DNA of 6,366 bases from Rhodoferax sp. (lineage in GTDB: Bacteria; Pseudomonadota; Gammaproteobacteria; Burkholderiales; Burkholderiaceae_C): the NCBI GenBank assembly GCA_029865675.1, contig JARXAU010000054.1:1-6366 (forward strand), in the 5' to 3' direction. This document shows, piece by piece, positions 6,250-6,366 of this stretch. The stretch's first letter is position 1. The number at the start of each line of letters is the position of its first letter. The position numbers and the translations under genes were made by a program. The notes under the pieces are model-generated. The model did not search any database. It had not been told where the DNA came from and saw nothing but the letters and a program-made list of their open reading frames with translations.

Positions 6250-6366
6250 TTTAACTGGATTCAGGGAAAGTTCTGCGAGTGGCAGGCGGCTGCGGCGTGA
6301 TGGAGGTTCGCTCTCTAGACCTTGGACATCGGGGTATCGAAGACGCGGACTTGCTATGCCCAAGAT

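Larger units (their letters stand above)
5938..6366. other. Intergenic region without a convincing gene
   Basis: No reading frame here looks coding on either strand: codon use is poor and no known motif appears. Short frames run into the right edge: plus strand from ATG 6300, plus strand from ATG 6356 (MPK...), and a minus-strand frame open from the edge to about 6205 with many rare codons. Any of these could touch a gene outside, but none can be supported. Bases 6181-6240 drop to about 42 percent GC by hand count, far below the neighbouring genes, as expected for a control region. The promoter of the minus-strand operon should lie here, but I see no convincing -35/-10 pair on that strand. 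Confidence 0.6.

Noticed and set aside
6048..6254. Plus-strand 68-codon open frame in the right intergenic region
   Set aside because: No motif, unfavourable codon use, no ribosome site, and it runs through the AT-rich repeat structure.
6300..6350. tRNA-like T-arm (GGTTCGC) near the right edge
   Set aside because: The flanking bases do not form the required five-base stem and no acceptor or anticodon arm can be placed.
6205..6366. Minus-strand frame open from the right edge, possibly the end of another gene
   Set aside because: Contains many codons rare in GC-rich genomes (ATA, CTA, CGA, AGT), no recognisable motif, and crosses the hairpin; cannot be supported as coding.

Overview
The window looks like chromosomal DNA of a GC-rich betaproteobacterium, most likely order Burkholderiales and probably family Comamonadaceae. 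This is inferred from the high GC content of the genes, the protein sequences, and the order mannose-type EIIA - HPr - EI, which I recall as typical of that group. No mobile element, CRISPR array, tRNA or rRNA is visible.

Left part, plus strand (1-1496). The 3' part of an aldo/keto reductase gene (L-glyceraldehyde-3-phosphate reductase type, Gpr/YghZ) enters from the left edge. A ten-helix EamA/DMT-family exporter follows, its ATG overlapping the reductase stop codon in an ATGA junction, so the two are probably translationally coupled.

Centre and right, minus strand (5925 down to 1549). Five genes are packed head to tail and read like one operon: a small predicted lipoprotein of unknown function, an MFS transporter, a mannose-family EIIA protein, HPr (ptsH) and enzyme I (ptsI). 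The lipoprotein and MFS genes share an ATGA junction. EIIA starts 27 bases after the MFS stop, EIIA and HPr overlap by 32 bases, and ptsI follows HPr closely. EI takes phosphate from PEP and passes it to HPr and then to EIIA; all phosphorylation-site residues are intact. No EIIB, EIIC or EIID sugar-permease component is present in the window, so the relay looks regulatory rather than transport-linked. The operon converges on the plus-strand exporter with about 52 bases between stop codons.

Right end (about 5938-6366). Some 430 bases carry no convincing gene. They include a clear AT-rich dip and an imperfect hairpin flanked by an 8-base direct repeat, and probably form the upstream control region of the minus-strand operon and perhaps of a divergent gene beyond the edge.

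I find no clearly novel system. The most worthwhile points are the pairing of an orphan PTS relay with an MFS transporter and an unknown lipoprotein in one apparent operon, and the unexplained repeat structure upstream.
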